Positions 10,912-22,231 of a stretch of 64,000 bases of DNA are shown here, piece by piece; within the stretch, counting starts at the first letter, position 1; each line of letters begins with the position of its first letter. The stretch is from positions 3,038,001 through 3,102,000 of the forward strand of contig JAOVFP010000018.1 in NCBI GenBank assembly GCA_025738555.1, given 5' to 3'. This stretch comes from Cyathus striatus (Eukaryota; Basidiomycota; Agaricomycetes; Agaricales; Nidulariaceae). Under the pieces are notes generated by a model. That model was not told the DNA's origin and searched no databases. It worked only from the letters and a program-made list of their open reading frames with translations. The translations under genes were made by a program, and so were the position numbers.

Positions 10912-12959
10912 CTAAGCCACAGGTGGAGGAGGCGTCGTCGTCTCCCCCGTCACCGCAGCAGCACCCTCCGTCCTCTCCCCATCACTGGGTACAGCCATCT
11001 TCTTTATATTCGTATACGCAGGCGGCAACTCAATAGTCTCCGTATCGCCATCAGCTCCACTGGGCCCAGCATCGTCATGCTGAATAATATTAACAGGCCT
11101 CAGCTGTCTTAGTGGGCCTCCCTTCCTCGTCGTGGTCGTGGTCGCGCTCGCGCTCGCCGCGTACCCCAACAAATCAGGAGTCGCACTCCTGCTCCCGGTG
11201 ATACTGCTCCCGCTGAGCGGGCGTTCACTGAATATCGTATGCCCGTCGTTGGACGTAGGATCCGGGACGAGGAAGGGCTCCGGCTCGTAGTACTGCGGAA
11301 GGTCGTTGCGCCCGGATAGAGGGCCGGTGCTGTGTGATTCGTCACCGTCTTCATCTGCATTGAGGAGATCCACGGGGCGTTCCTTTTGTCGCTTGTGCAG
11401 GCGTTGGCGGCGTTTGAAGAAGAGGAGAATGAGGACGATGATGGCTACTCCTGCAAGGCCGCCGATTACTCCGCCTACAATTGCGCCTACGTTCGATTTG
11501 CTCCCTCTGTGCATCCATCAGCCCTGCGAATGCAAGGGAAGAAAGCAGGAACTCACCCTCCACCACTTCCAACACCGCTCCTGGTTCCATCGGTACTGGT
11601 AGGATAGCTGCCCCCAGCAGGACTACCCGGTGTCGAACTGGGACTGTTGTCGCTTAAACAGCTTCCATCGTTGTTTATCCCCGCACCGACGAGATTGGAT
11701 GTGCTCCCGGCTGTCCCGTTCCCTCTATTGTCTCCTCCCACGATAAAGAGTGTGGTTCCTGAGCGGACGTTCGGCTTCCAGGTGAAACCGGTGCCTTCGC
11801 CTGTGATGTTGGTGAGTTGTCCGCGGGGTATGGTGAAGGACTGGCCGCCTGGGATTACACCTTGGAATATGGGTATTCTAAGATATTACCGTAAATCTAT
11901 TTGTAGACATAAAAGATGATGAATGAATGACGCACCCCTCTATAGACGTATCAGTGCCATCCCACCATAACCTCGTATCCTGACATTGGACGATCTGGTT
12001 CACAGGGAAGATGTTGAAGGGAAATAAGGGAGCGACGGATTTACTGCTGTCGAAGCATGACGAGTCGGAGGAATCGGATATGGCAGCAGCTACACTTGTT
12101 CCGCCAGAACCGAAGCCGTTGGTATCGCTAACCTAGTAAAGAAGGGAGTTTAGCTGATGGGATTGAGAAGGCGCAGGGGATCAATGGAAGGAATGGAAGA
12201 CAGTGGGAGCCTATCACGTTGCGAAGAGAACAGCGCATACACGGGCATCGCACGCCGACCCAGTACAATAGTGGGCAACAGGATCCACACGATCCCCCGC
12301 CAGCTGTGTATCCTCCCACCCTTCTGCCACCGATTGGAGCGATGAACAAAGCAATGACTGTGTTCTCCACACGCAATAGAAATAAGAACGTCTAATGACT
12401 ATCATTGGCTCTTGTGGTTCCATTTGGAAATGCGGAATGGAGCAGGGGGATATTTTTAGAATATGAAATCAACCAGGCCACGAGTGCTGGTTGAGAGTGA
12501 GAAGTCGCTGCGCAGGGTTTAGACTCGGCCTTTGCGACGGCCCTGCACAGTGACATAGTGAGAGCGGCGTGGACATACACGGATTGAAACCGCAGCGCAC
12601 CAACGCCCACCACAACGCACAAAAACAGAAGGAAGGGAATGAGGACTCACGACGGCGACGAACTGGGAATTTGCAGGGTACTTGAGCTGGAAGCTTAGTG
12701 AGGTCGCGTTTCCGTCGAATCCAACGTCCATGATCTTTCTAGCCTCGATGTTATTGGGCAGCGGGGAGGGGCCAAAGGGGAGGATGAGGATGCGGTAGGG
12801 GGGGCGACCGTCGGTGCCATCGATGTTAATGGTGAGATTAGTGCATTGCTGGGGGGTGGCCTGGAAGTTCCAGGAGTATGCGTTGGTGAATGCTGGGAGG
12901 AGGAGGAGGGGGAGAAGGGTAGATGGTATTGTTGATGATTTTCTGGATGGGGAGAGCAT
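10912..12959 (-). CDS. Single-pass type I membrane protein with signal peptide, 4 exons
   Basis: Proposed exons in transcription order are 12959-12651, 12132-11936, 11877-11557 and 11506-10912, joining in phase to 473 residues. The N-terminus (MLSPSRKSSTIPSTLLPLLL then PAFTNA) is a signal peptide. The next ATG upstream, at 12983, would add eight residues. The ectodomain has NLT, GNAT and NIT glycosylation-type sites and ends in a Ser/Gly/Thr-rich stalk. A transmembrane helix follows (GAIVGGVIGGLAGVAIIVLI, then LLFF) with the stop-transfer sequence KRRQRLHKRQKER. The roughly 160-residue tail is acidic and Ser/Pro-rich, with PPAYTN near the end and a terminal PPPPVA. This layout is common for basidiomycete wall- or surface-sensor-like proteins, but the function is unknown. 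Introns 2 and 3 are 58 and 50 nt; intron 1 is unusually long at 518 nt. Confidence 0.78.
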
Positions 12960-15307
12960 GGGTGGAATGAAGGCCGGTACCATGCAGGGACTGGAAAGGG
13001 ATAGTGGGTGAAGGAGAGAGAGAAAGGAAAGGAGAGGGCAGTGGCAGTGGCCTACTCTGCGAGTGACAATCAGAAGAAGGTGCAAGTCTCCAAACAGAAG
13101 TCACCAATCTCCATCTCCCCGACCGCCTACGTGACGTCACACTGTCACTTTTCATTCTCCCCTTTCCGACGCTCACCGTATCGCCACCGGACCCATTCCA
13201 CACACTCATTACGCTATGATATCCATCTCTTCCTCGACGTCAATATAATCCAATGTAATCTTTCATACGTCCATCTCTATCCCAACGCCAACATCTTGCG
13301 TAAAAATAGCCCTGTCTATCACAATCACACTAACCATTCAACGTCGCTGACTTCAACTTGCCCACTAGCATCACACATCGGGTACAACACCCCGCCCCGC
13401 CTCACGCCACACTTATCACACCGAGAAAGAAGAAAGGGGAAAGAAATGGTCTGGGTCTGTCCATCCACGCGACCGGAGAGGCGCGTATATCGTACAGGCG
13501 ATGGTACTACCCGTCCGTGCAGCCCACAGCCCACCGATCGCACGGCGATCCTTTTCTCCGGGTGTTTGACCGAAATGTTTAACAGCTGGAATGTGTTTCG
13601 TCTCATATACTTATCTGAACACCTCCTTACTCAACAGGGCTCATCACACCGTACGGCGTAGAACAAGGCGTGCAACGATCAGAAAAACGACGTCTTGCTT
13701 TTCCAAATTCTAAACTAAGAACCTTCTATCCGAGCTTTTCGCGAAACGAAACAATACGGTTCCAACCCGCCGACCTGGGACATAGAACTCATCGAAGGCG
13801 CTTTCTTTCTTTCTTTTCTTTCGTCTCCTCCTAGAGCGTGGTACCGATGATCGCAAGCAATCCATAGCGCACTCGTCGGACTCGGGAATCGGGATATGTC
13901 AGCGCAAGGGATAGTTCTTGTCTGTAGCTCTTCAAATCTCTCCGTCGGGACTGGATGCTTTCCTCTGCACTCTGAGACTACGGGTGCTATTATGCTCTCA
14001 TATTCGGCTTAAGCCTTGACTTGAACATATCACTTGGACATAAACCAACTTCTTCAAACACCCCACCCCTCTTTCGCCTGCGCGCAGACTAATAAACACC
14101 GCTCTGCTGTCATTTACATACTGGCACATTTCGTAACTTCAGAACCTCGTCACGTACTTCATAAATTGGGCTCTTGCGACGTAGTGGTTAACACTTCGTA
14201 CATAATGTGGTGTAATGCAGGCCTTCTCGACGGGGTTGCTTGGGTTTCGGTGGACGTTTTGTTGGACTGTTGACGTTTGGATTAAAGCAACTGTTTAATT
14301 ATGTGAGCTTCGCGTCGCTTCTGACGGCCACAGTCACCAATCGTCAATATACGGCTTTGATAGCGTAACTTTCATACCTCATGCTCACTAGTAGGATAAC
14401 CACCTATATGTATAGCTCAATCAGCAAGAGACGTACGTCTTTGGCAGCTATAACTATCGCACTGCTGGCCTCATACCTCACATCTAAATTGGGGTTTATA
14501 GAATCCTCACGCCGCTGCTGGCAAAGCTCAATTCGTCGAGATAAATGCGTCTTTGGCAGCAATGACTCTCGCATCTCATGCTTCACCGGTAGCAGACACG
14601 CCACCTGACCTACTTCCAAATCCTACGCAGAGCTGAACTGAAAGGCCTCGGGGTTTCTATCTCCATTTTCTGGCGAGCACTATGTACTTCTACTTATCTC
14701 ACGCAGTCCGAGTCTGCCAATCGCACTTGCAACTTAAAGTTTAATCAGAAGATACCTACAGCGCCTGCTTAATTTTATCGGGCATCTTCATGGGTGCTCA
14801 CGTACTCGAGAGACGACGTGGGTGTTCTATTCCCTGAAAGAACGACGCGACTTTCCATACGATTTCAAAACTTCGGAGAGATTACAAGGTTATTTCTGCT
14901 CAGAACGTGCATTATTTCTTATCAAACTCGGTCCCTGCCTTTCAATCATACTTGTAAACTTAAAACTTAAAGCTTGAATCTCAGGAGATACTTCAATCTA
15001 GAGTATCTTGGTTCTTGGCGTGCTGAAGCACGTATCGGACATGGGGGCGTCCGTGTCCGTGTTGACTAGTACTTTCTTGTGAGGTGGTATTTATGGGGCT
15101 AGGAAGATTGGGTGGCTAGAGATTGTTATATACAGGCTATCTATCTGGATGGCGTTATTGGGGAAGCTAATACTATCTCGTGCGATGGTATATATAGGAA
15201 TAGGAAGATTGTGTGGCTTGAGATACTACATTATCTGGATCGCGCCCGACTCTTTGTGGCACAGCTCGGTGAGCTGATATGGCCTTATGTCCGAGCCGCT
15301 GTCACAT
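12960..15307. other. Long intergenic region, promoter side of membrane-protein gene plus gene-free stretch
   Basis: The left part is the membrane-protein promoter. It holds a perfect TGACGTCA palindrome and pyrimidine-rich stretches, including CTTTCTTTCTTTCTTTTCTTTC near 13801. The right part (about 13900-15300) has no convincing gene. Around 14430-14600 a short segment is imperfectly repeated: CGTCTTTGGCAGC followed by ACTATCGCA or ACTCTCGCA. The 217-codon open frame at 13008-13661 overlaps the promoter, has a compositionally odd translation and is not supported. Confidence 0.45.
13132..13139. promoter_or_regulatory. CRE/ATF-type palindrome TGACGTCA
   Basis: This perfect 8-bp palindrome lies about 170 bp upstream of the membrane-protein ATG. 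TGACGTCA is the classic binding site of bZIP factors of the ATF/CREB class. Function here is inferred from motif and position only. Confidence 0.4.
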
Positions 15308-17188
15308 TTAGCCTACAAGCTCCCCTGTACTTATTTGCTCGATATCTTCAATGTAAATTTCCCGCTGGCTGAAGCTAGGCATCGGGAATTTTTCTACCCG
15401 GGATTCGTAACCCAACCACGGAGAAAGAAATGGATGTTTCAGTGGGTCTCTGAAATATACAGCGAAATCTTTGCCTAATGGCACCACCTCCTCTTGTCGG
15501 TCTTCTACCTTGAATTCATTGATGTATACACATATCCGACGAAGAGCAGCGATGGCGTATGGGTTACTATGGTGTGCATGTCTGCGTGCGATCAAAAATT
15601 CCTTTAACCCATGCTCGGTGATGGCTGTTATCAACGGGAAATCGAAGCGTAATACCTCTAGTCGTGGGCAGATGATATCAGAATATTCCTTTCCTTGGGG
15701 AGAGAGAGCATATAGTAGGTCATCATTGATGCCCGAGTTATTGAACACGAGATTATACTGCGGTGTTAGCATCGCCGGCTTCCATATTTCATGTTCTAAT
15801 TTGTAGGAGGAAACCGTTAGATGTTTAAGCTGTGGTGTGAGCTGAAGGAGTTGTATCAGATCTTGGGGCATTACCGGGACCGATAGGAAGGTATACAATC
15901 CTAGAGATTCTAATGTATCTCCATAGGTATGTAGAAATGTTCTCAGTAGTTCTCCAATGATTTCGGTCGCATTATTCATACTGTTAGCAAGGCACCGGAA
16001 ATTCAGTTCCTTTAATGTAGGAAGATTTAGGTGTTTCACGAAATCCACAAGATGAAACGCTGGGGGGACTGAGAGACTCAGCACTTCTAAATGGTGAAGG
16101 GTGACAGTGTCTACTGCACTACGTGACCACGAAGTATTGTCAGCTACGCCAGGATAATACTTGATCTCTAGCTTTAGCGCCCTTAAAGATGGGCAGTAAC
16201 AAAGTGCGTTGGATACAAAATCAGCCAGGTCTATAACCCTTGAGTGGTTCCAGGGTGGCAATAATTCCAAATTCAGTTCTGTAAGTTGTCCCACAATATG
16301 TCTTGGAACGGAAGAAAAGTATGAAGGTTTGATACCAACACCATGCAGCGTTAAGGATGAAGCATGCGAAGGAAGAAAGCTAGTGATATCCAGAGTCCAC
16401 TTCGATCCAGGTTCCCAATCATGGGAAGCGGAATTAGATAAACAAGAAATATGAAGTTTCTTGAGCATTTTCAGGCTTTCAGCCGTCAGTCCAATCTGGA
16501 GTAAACCATCCAAGACATATGAATGAAGGTACATGTCAAGGCTATACCAACGTTCGTGGTACGGGACTATGGTTTCGGTGATAAATGATAGATGCTGTTG
16601 ATGGATTGTCCATCTGTTGTCCCGAGGACTAAACCCAGATTTCTGGTAAACAGATATAGATAATGGACGTGCAGCCGACCTGTCTAACCATTCCCTTGCG
16701 GCAGCTTTTCGCTGCTCCAATTTGAGGCTCAAAAAGTCTTCTTGAAACAAAATAAAGCTCTCAGGTGGGTTTCGTCCTGTACAGAAATTAGGGAGGACAA
16801 TGTGGATCGCAGACCATAGTCGTGGCGCTGAATGTGCAATGTTTCTCCATGAGCTGCAGACGTGTGTTAGTAGCATCGGCGCTTCGGCAATGCTCATGCA
16901 AGGGTTTCGATCCACTGGAAGGCAGGCGAGAAATATTTCTTCAAGAACGTCCCGACCGAGTCTCCGAATAGGTGATATCAGAGCTTGATATTGCTCGGCA
17001 ATGCCAATTTTTCTGGTCCGTTCCTCCTGCAGCAAGTCAAGTCGCTTTCTTAAGTGGTCGATTTCCACCTCAATTTTATGAACATCGCTGTATGAGACCT
17101 CCAAGAAGTCCCTGATTTGCCTTGTCTCGCTCACTGAAGGAAGAAAACTGGTTCCTTCAAGTTGGTACTGTCGCAGCAGATAATCCAT
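15308..17188 (-). CDS. F-box-like protein with coiled coil (copy 4), extended C-terminus
   Basis: The 626-residue intact frame starts at ATG 17188. The N-terminus MDYLLRQYQLEGTSFLPSVS replaces the usual GTNYVPS by GTSFLPS. Then come the coiled coil (IDHLRKRLDLLQEERTR), the F-box core LGRDVLEEIFLACLP with VCSSWRNIAHSAPRLW, WLDRSAARPLSISVYQ, RWYSLDMYLH and leucine-rich segments. The tail contains SPWLGY and SQREIYIE, but the frame then runs on for about twelve more residues (ending STGELVG), past the point where its sibling copy 2 terminates. This looks like loss of the ancestral stop. A TATA-like sequence (TATTTATATAGC on the minus strand, about 17325-17336) lies roughly 140 nt upstream. Copy 5 lies just upstream in the same direction. 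Confidence 0.9.
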   Translation of the reverse strand: MDYLLRQYQLEGTSFLPSVSETRQIRDFLEVSYSDVHKIEVEIDHLRKRLDLLQEERTRKIGIAEQYQALISPIRRLGRDVLEEIFLACLPVDRNPCMSIAEAPMLLTHVCSSWRNIAHSAPRLWSAIHIVLPNFCTGRNPPESFILFQEDFLSLKLEQRKAAAREWLDRSAARPLSISVYQKSGFSPRDNRWTIHQQHLSFITETIVPYHERWYSLDMYLHSYVLDGLLQIGLTAESLKMLKKLHISCLSNSASHDWEPGSKWTLDITSFLPSHASSLTLHGVGIKPSYFSSVPRHIVGQLTELNLELLPPWNHSRVIDLADFVSNALCYCPSLRALKLEIKYYPGVADNTSWSRSAVDTVTLHHLEVLSLSVPPAFHLVDFVKHLNLPTLKELNFRCLANSMNNATEIIGELLRTFLHTYGDTLESLGLYTFLSVPVMPQDLIQLLQLTPQLKHLTVSSYKLEHEIWKPAMLTPQYNLVFNNSGINDDLLYALSPQGKEYSDIICPRLEVLRFDFPLITAITEHGLKEFLIARRHAHHSNPYAIAALRRICVYINEFKVEDRQEEVVPLGKDFAVYFRDPLKHPFLSPWLGYESRVEKFPMPSFSQREIYIEDIEQISTGELVG

Positions 17189-17466
17189 CTATAAATGAAC
17201 TAGTAGGAAGTAGGATGCATCAGTAGTGGGCCGGTTGGGATTTCAATACAAAGCTGACCTAAACGTCGCAAAGGTGTAATATGGCAGATGCTTGTAGTTG
17301 TGGAAGGAAAGAAGATGCATAAAGCTATATAAATAACACAGCATCCCTTCTGGCGCGCAAGGTCACCTGTGTATTATTGTGGCTAAAGATAAGTAATACA
17401 CACAGTCTGTCATGTACGGAAGTACTTATTGTAAACATCAGGCTGCAGCATATAATGTTACATAGT

Positions 17467-19305
17467 TCAGTACACAATCTCTCTCCGCGCAAACTTTTTC
17501 TTCGACACCACTTCAGGGTTTGTCTGGACCAAACCATCCCAAGGAGAAAGAGAAATAGTTTCTGGCTCCCTAAAATAAACCTCGAGATCTTGATTAACAG
17601 GCACAAGTTTCTCCTCTTTCGTTTCCTCTTGTTTAACATCATTGATATATAGTCGTAATCGTCGAAAAGCTGCGATAAAGTGGTCATTAAGGTGAGCATC
17701 CCTGCGTGCTTTCATAACTCGCTTCAAGCCTTTTTCTGTAATACCTGTTACTAAAGGGTAATCGAATTCGAGCGCTTCAAGTTGTGGACAGATCGTATCA
17801 GAATATTCCTTTCCTTCAGGCGAGAGTGCATCCAGCAGATCATCGTTGATTACATTGCAAGGTTGTATACCAGGGTGATAAAATGGTGGCAACCACTTAT
17901 TATGGCGGAGACCGAAGAAGGATATCTTCAGAGTTTTAAGGTGTGGTGTGAGCTGAAGGAGGTGTACCATATCTTGTGACGAGTCCAATGCAAACGGCGA
18001 AAATAATCCAAAAAACCACAGACTGTCTCCACATACACGTAGCAATGTTCTTGTGACATCCTGGTACAACTCCATATTTGATACCTCGCCAAACCCACTG
18101 GAACATAGAAAATTCAACCGGCGCACAGAAGGAAGACTTAGTTGTTTCATGAAGCCCACAACCTCAGCTGTTGCGGGTACCGAGAGACTCAGCGTTGTCA
18201 AATGGCTGAGGACAATATCACATGTGGTATCTTCCCATGGAACGGCGATGTTATTTGTTAGCTCGTATAGAGGAAGTACATCTAACTTCAATATTTTCAA
18301 CGACTGGCAATATCGTAGTACGGTAGACGAAAAGCCCGCCAGTGTTATTTGATTTGAGCGTTTAAGAGTCAGCTCCAAGTTCAGTTCTGTAAGTTGCTTC
18401 CAGATATTTTGTTTGGGACAAAAAAAGTCTGAACCATGGAAAGGAATACCGCGAAATGTTATAGAAAACACATGAGAAGGGATGAGGTCAATGATGCCTC
18501 CATAGTCCCCTGACGGCCATGTTTCCAGTAGAACATGTGATCTTGGATGGCGAACAATATGAAACTTCTCCAGTATTTCGAGGCTTTCAGCAGTCAGTCC
18601 AATCTTGAGTAGCCCTTCTAAAATTTTTGCTGAAAGAAAAACGTCGAGATAACACCAGCGTTGGTGGTATGGAACGATGGTGTCGTTAATAAATGACATA
18701 TATAAATGATCTGTGTCTTGTGTATAATGATCAGAATCGTTATCCCAAGCATCATGTTCATGGCCTTGATAAATTGAGATAGTCAAGGGACATGTACCAG
18801 TCCTATCTAACCATTCCCTTGTAGCTGCGCTGCGCTGACTCAGTTTAAGTCGCAAAAAGTCCTGCTGAAGTAGTAAAGAGCTCATAGGTGCACGGTTTCC
18901 TCGATCGATATGAGGAAGAGCAACATGGATCGCCGCCCATAGTCGTGGTGTAGAATGTGCAATATCCCTCCACGAGCTGCAGATACGCGTCAATAACATT
19001 GGTGCCTCTTCAGTGCTCATGCAAGGATTTCGGTCCACTGGTAGGCATGCAAGAAATATTTCCTCCAGAACATCTCGACTAAGCTTTCGCGTATGCGAGA
19101 TTAAAGCTCGGTGTTGTTCGGTGATGTCAAGTATTTTCGAGCGTTTCTCGTGAAGTAAATCCAACCGCCGCCTTAGCTGATCGATTTCATTTTCAATATC
19201 GCGAACCTCCTTATCTGAGGCTACCAAAAAATCTCTAATCTGTCTTGTCTCGTCGATGGAAGGAATGTAGTTGGTACCAAGATGCAGTTTAAATGGAGAA
19301 TCCAT
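17467..19305 (-). CDS. F-box-like protein with coiled coil (copy 5)
   Basis: The 612-residue frame starts at ATG 19305 (MDSPFKLHLGTNYIPSIDE). The frame is open further upstream only because the leader intron (GTGAGT at 19379 down to GAGCAG at 19315) has no stop. A TATATATA element near 19446-19455 fits as TATA box. Domains seen are the coiled coil IDQLRRRLDLLHEKRSK, the F-box core LSRDVLEEIFLACLP with ICSSWRDIAHSTPRLW, WLDRTGTCPLTISIYQ, RWCYLDVFLS and leucine-rich strands. The tail has SPWDGL and ends RREIVY, so the final acidic-leucine end of the family is shortened. It is the intact sibling of the broken copy 3. Its stop is 279 nt upstream of the start of copy 4, in head-to-tail order. Confidence 0.9.
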   Translation of the reverse strand: MDSPFKLHLGTNYIPSIDETRQIRDFLVASDKEVRDIENEIDQLRRRLDLLHEKRSKILDITEQHRALISHTRKLSRDVLEEIFLACLPVDRNPCMSTEEAPMLLTRICSSWRDIAHSTPRLWAAIHVALPHIDRGNRAPMSSLLLQQDFLRLKLSQRSAATREWLDRTGTCPLTISIYQGHEHDAWDNDSDHYTQDTDHLYMSFINDTIVPYHQRWCYLDVFLSAKILEGLLKIGLTAESLEILEKFHIVRHPRSHVLLETWPSGDYGGIIDLIPSHVFSITFRGIPFHGSDFFCPKQNIWKQLTELNLELTLKRSNQITLAGFSSTVLRYCQSLKILKLDVLPLYELTNNIAVPWEDTTCDIVLSHLTTLSLSVPATAEVVGFMKQLSLPSVRRLNFLCSSGFGEVSNMELYQDVTRTLLRVCGDSLWFFGLFSPFALDSSQDMVHLLQLTPHLKTLKISFFGLRHNKWLPPFYHPGIQPCNVINDDLLDALSPEGKEYSDTICPQLEALEFDYPLVTGITEKGLKRVMKARRDAHLNDHFIAAFRRLRLYINDVKQEETKEEKLVPVNQDLEVYFREPETISLSPWDGLVQTNPEVVSKKKFARREIVY

Positions 19306-19379
19306 GTATAAAACCTGCTCAGAAACCAAAATATGAAAATAAATTAGTGTCGGACCACTAGAACACTCACAAAACTCAC

Positions 19380-20057
19380 CTGATTGTCGATAGTATATAA
19401 GATAGCAGACGATATCGGATGGATCAAACAGCATTCTGTAGTGTCAGTATATATAGCAATTTGCACATGTGCTGATACGGATATCCCACGGGGTCATCGA
19501 AGTACTTAATACTCTTAAATGATGATTGTATTGACTTTGTACTATAACTCGTCTTCAGGTACATAGTGATAGTCCTTTTTTTTATAAAAAAAATCCTGTA
19601 TTTAATGTCGGTAATGGAAAGCCATATGTCTCGACAGTGTAGTGATAGTCTTATGATAGTACTTTGTGGGTAGTATTAGTATTTCGTACATATGTTGTGC
19701 ATATGTATGCCATTGACTGCCAGGAGCTTTAGACGAGTTGAACAAATATAAATCTGGTTATCTGATGGAGGAGATGAGAGCTTCGGGTTATGAATGTTCG
19801 TCATTACACGTTGTCAGAGTCCGTCTGGCACGCGCGCTACGGCGGGTTGTCGGCGGGTGAGTTGATGGTGAGATGATCGAATTGCAGTCGAATTGACAAC
19901 AATGAACGTTTGAGCGTGCACGTGATACTCTACGAATTGATCAAGCACTGCAGGATTAAGCATGGACCTACACTCACCCACCGCAACATCATCTTTGGAT
20001 ACTTTCATCTGTTCTACCTCTTATACCATCTGATTCCCGAAGTACACTGATTATAAA
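19380..20057. other. Divergent promoter region between F-box copies 5 and 6
   Basis: This is the shared upstream region of two divergently transcribed F-box genes. A T8/A8 stretch near 19568-19590 could form a hairpin. GTAGTGATAGTC-type sequences occur twice (about 19562 and 19639). No gene is supported. Confidence 0.4.
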
Positions 20058-20134
20058 GTAAGTATTAATACTGTATAAGTTATATCTACCTAACAACAGT
20101 TGTATTTCATGAAACTTTAGCTTTATGTTCTGTG

Positions 20135-21994
20135 ATGTCGGACAAGTTGCCACTCAAGCAGCATCTTGGAACAAACTATGTCCCTTCCACAGAGGATCTT
20201 GCTGCCATGAAGAACTTTTTGGAGGCCTCGGACAAAGAGATGTATGACATCGATGTTGAAATGGATCAACTTCAACAACGACTAAAACTATTACAAGACA
20301 AAAGATCTAAAGTCAATGATGTCGTCAAACAATACAAGGCTCTAACATCCCCTGCTCGGCGACTTGGTCCAGACATTCTTGAGGAAATATTTCTTGCATG
20401 CCTTCCGACGAACCATAACCCATGCATTATTGCCACAGAGGCACCAGTACTTTTGACACACATCTGCAGTTCGTGGAGGAGCATTGCTCATTCTACTCCG
20501 CGCCTGTGGTCATCGATTCACATTGTTCTTCCCAATCTCCGTCTAGCACGTGATCCTCCGTCGCATACTATTCCCTTTATGGAAGGTTTAGGACATAAGA
20601 AGTTGACGCAACGTTACGAGGCTGCGATAGACTGGCTAAACAGATCTGGTGCATGCCCGTTAAGCATATCTGTGTATCAAAGTGCCGGATACAATATTGG
20701 AGTAAATTTTCCCGGGGTGGATAGGTACGCCCATATTTCGGAGAAGGAGAAGCAATTACATATAGCATTCATCATCGACATCTTAGTCTCGCACTCTCAA
20801 CGCTGGTATGAAATTGATGTGTGCCTCTCCTGGCAAGTTTTGGAAGCGATATTAGCAGTTCGCAATATACCGATGTTAAAGAAACTTCACATTACTGATC
20901 AAAGACTAGCATCGATCTCCGAACTGGATAGCAGTGGTCCGGGCTGGAATAGTCTCATAGAGCTTCTCAAAGTTTCTAGAGGCCTCACCTCCCTTTCTTT
21001 CTGTGGATTTGTTGTACGTTCGACTGACATGGCGCAGATGCCCCAAGCGGTTTCTGAACAACTTACAGAACTCACCTTGGATGCATATCCCGGGATGTCG
21101 ACGCTTTTGTCAGCATCTCATCATGCCCCTATAGCAACAGATGGTTTTACATCTTCTGTCATTCGTAATTGCCAGTCTTTGAGATCATTAAAACTCGTCT
21201 TGGTTACTGGAGGAATGGCCGACCTTGGAGGGCAAGATCCTATCACCTTTCCCAATTTAACATCGCTGTCCATCTCAGCATCTGTGTCATCCGAAACTCT
21301 GCATTTTGTAGAATCATTACGTCTTCCTTCTTTAACGCAGTTGGATTTACAATTTCATGTTGGTTATTATGACAGTCACTCTGACCTTGCCAACCGCATA
21401 TTTGAAGCATTCTTACGTGAATCCGGGGATACATTACAGTCTTTTGGTTTAAATTCCACGAGTCCGTTAACCACTTTGGGACTCGATCTTATACAGTTCC
21501 TTCCGCTCATTCCAAGGATTAAAAGCTTGAAATTTTACTCACATCATCTTTTATCCAATCGATGGCGTCCATTTATAATAAACGCAACGGAGTGCGGAGT
21601 CACTGTCAATGACGAGTTCATAAGTGTGCTCTCTTCCGCAGGAAAGGATTATGCCGATACCCTATGCCCACAACTAGAAGATTTGGATTGCGATCCCGGA
21701 GTTATAACTAACGTCTCAGCTTATACTTTGAGAGAATTTGTAACGGCTCGTAGAAACGCGCATCTTCGCGATGAACGCATTTCTCTTATTAAACGCCTGC
21801 GCATATTCATTAACGAGTTTAAACATATGGATCCTATTGTGGAGAAAGTTTCGTTAGAGGATTCGGCTGTCTATTTCAGACAGCTTGGCACCAAATTTTC
21901 TCCTTGGGAAGGATTGGAAACATGCCGAGAGGAACAAGAACGCGAAGCCAGGACAAACCTGTATATCCCATTTGAAGTTTCCCCCGACTTCTAG
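20135..21994 (+). CDS. F-box-like protein with coiled coil (copy 6), divergent tail
   Basis: The 619-residue intact frame starts at ATG 20135; the codon before it in frame is GTG. A canonical 5' leader intron (GTAAGT at 20058, CTAAC branch-like site, TTTAG at 20120) ends 14 nt before the ATG. Visible are KQHLGTNYVPSTEDL, the coiled coil MDQLQQRLKLLQDKRSK, the F-box core LGPDILEEIFLACLP with ICSSWRSIAHSTPRLW, WLNRSGACPLSISVYQ (WLNRS for the usual WLDRS), RWYEIDVCLS and leucine-rich stretches. The C-terminal block FSPWEGL is kept, but the end (NLYIPFEVSPDF) does not match the YTEL end of most paralogues. It stands divergent from copy 5. I place it as a separate branch of the local family. Confidence 0.9.
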   Translation: MSDKLPLKQHLGTNYVPSTEDLAAMKNFLEASDKEMYDIDVEMDQLQQRLKLLQDKRSKVNDVVKQYKALTSPARRLGPDILEEIFLACLPTNHNPCIIATEAPVLLTHICSSWRSIAHSTPRLWSSIHIVLPNLRLARDPPSHTIPFMEGLGHKKLTQRYEAAIDWLNRSGACPLSISVYQSAGYNIGVNFPGVDRYAHISEKEKQLHIAFIIDILVSHSQRWYEIDVCLSWQVLEAILAVRNIPMLKKLHITDQRLASISELDSSGPGWNSLIELLKVSRGLTSLSFCGFVVRSTDMAQMPQAVSEQLTELTLDAYPGMSTLLSASHHAPIATDGFTSSVIRNCQSLRSLKLVLVTGGMADLGGQDPITFPNLTSLSISASVSSETLHFVESLRLPSLTQLDLQFHVGYYDSHSDLANRIFEAFLRESGDTLQSFGLNSTSPLTTLGLDLIQFLPLIPRIKSLKFYSHHLLSNRWRPFIINATECGVTVNDEFISVLSSAGKDYADTLCPQLEDLDCDPGVITNVSAYTLREFVTARRNAHLRDERISLIKRLRIFINEFKHMDPIVEKVSLEDSAVYFRQLGTKFSPWEGLETCREEQEREARTNLYIPFEVSPDF

Positions 21995-22231
21995 TTGTTA
22001 ATAAGTACATGAAGGTATGCTTATATGTAATTTTTCGTGGCAAGTTGTACCTCTTCCATGGATACTGTGAATATTGAAGAGAAGTAGCAATTGACCGTTT
22101 GAAAATAGGTTTGAAATAGTTGACGGAATTTGTTTTTATTGTGGTGTGTTGATAATACATGAAAGTAGTCAACAGAAGCGAAAAGTGAACGTGTCACGAA
22201 GTGGTCACACTTTGTAAACTGAATTGTGACT

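Noticed and set aside
13008..13661. 217-codon open frame in the membrane-protein promoter
   Set aside because: It has no ATG at the right place, low-complexity composition and overlap with the promoter. No family features.
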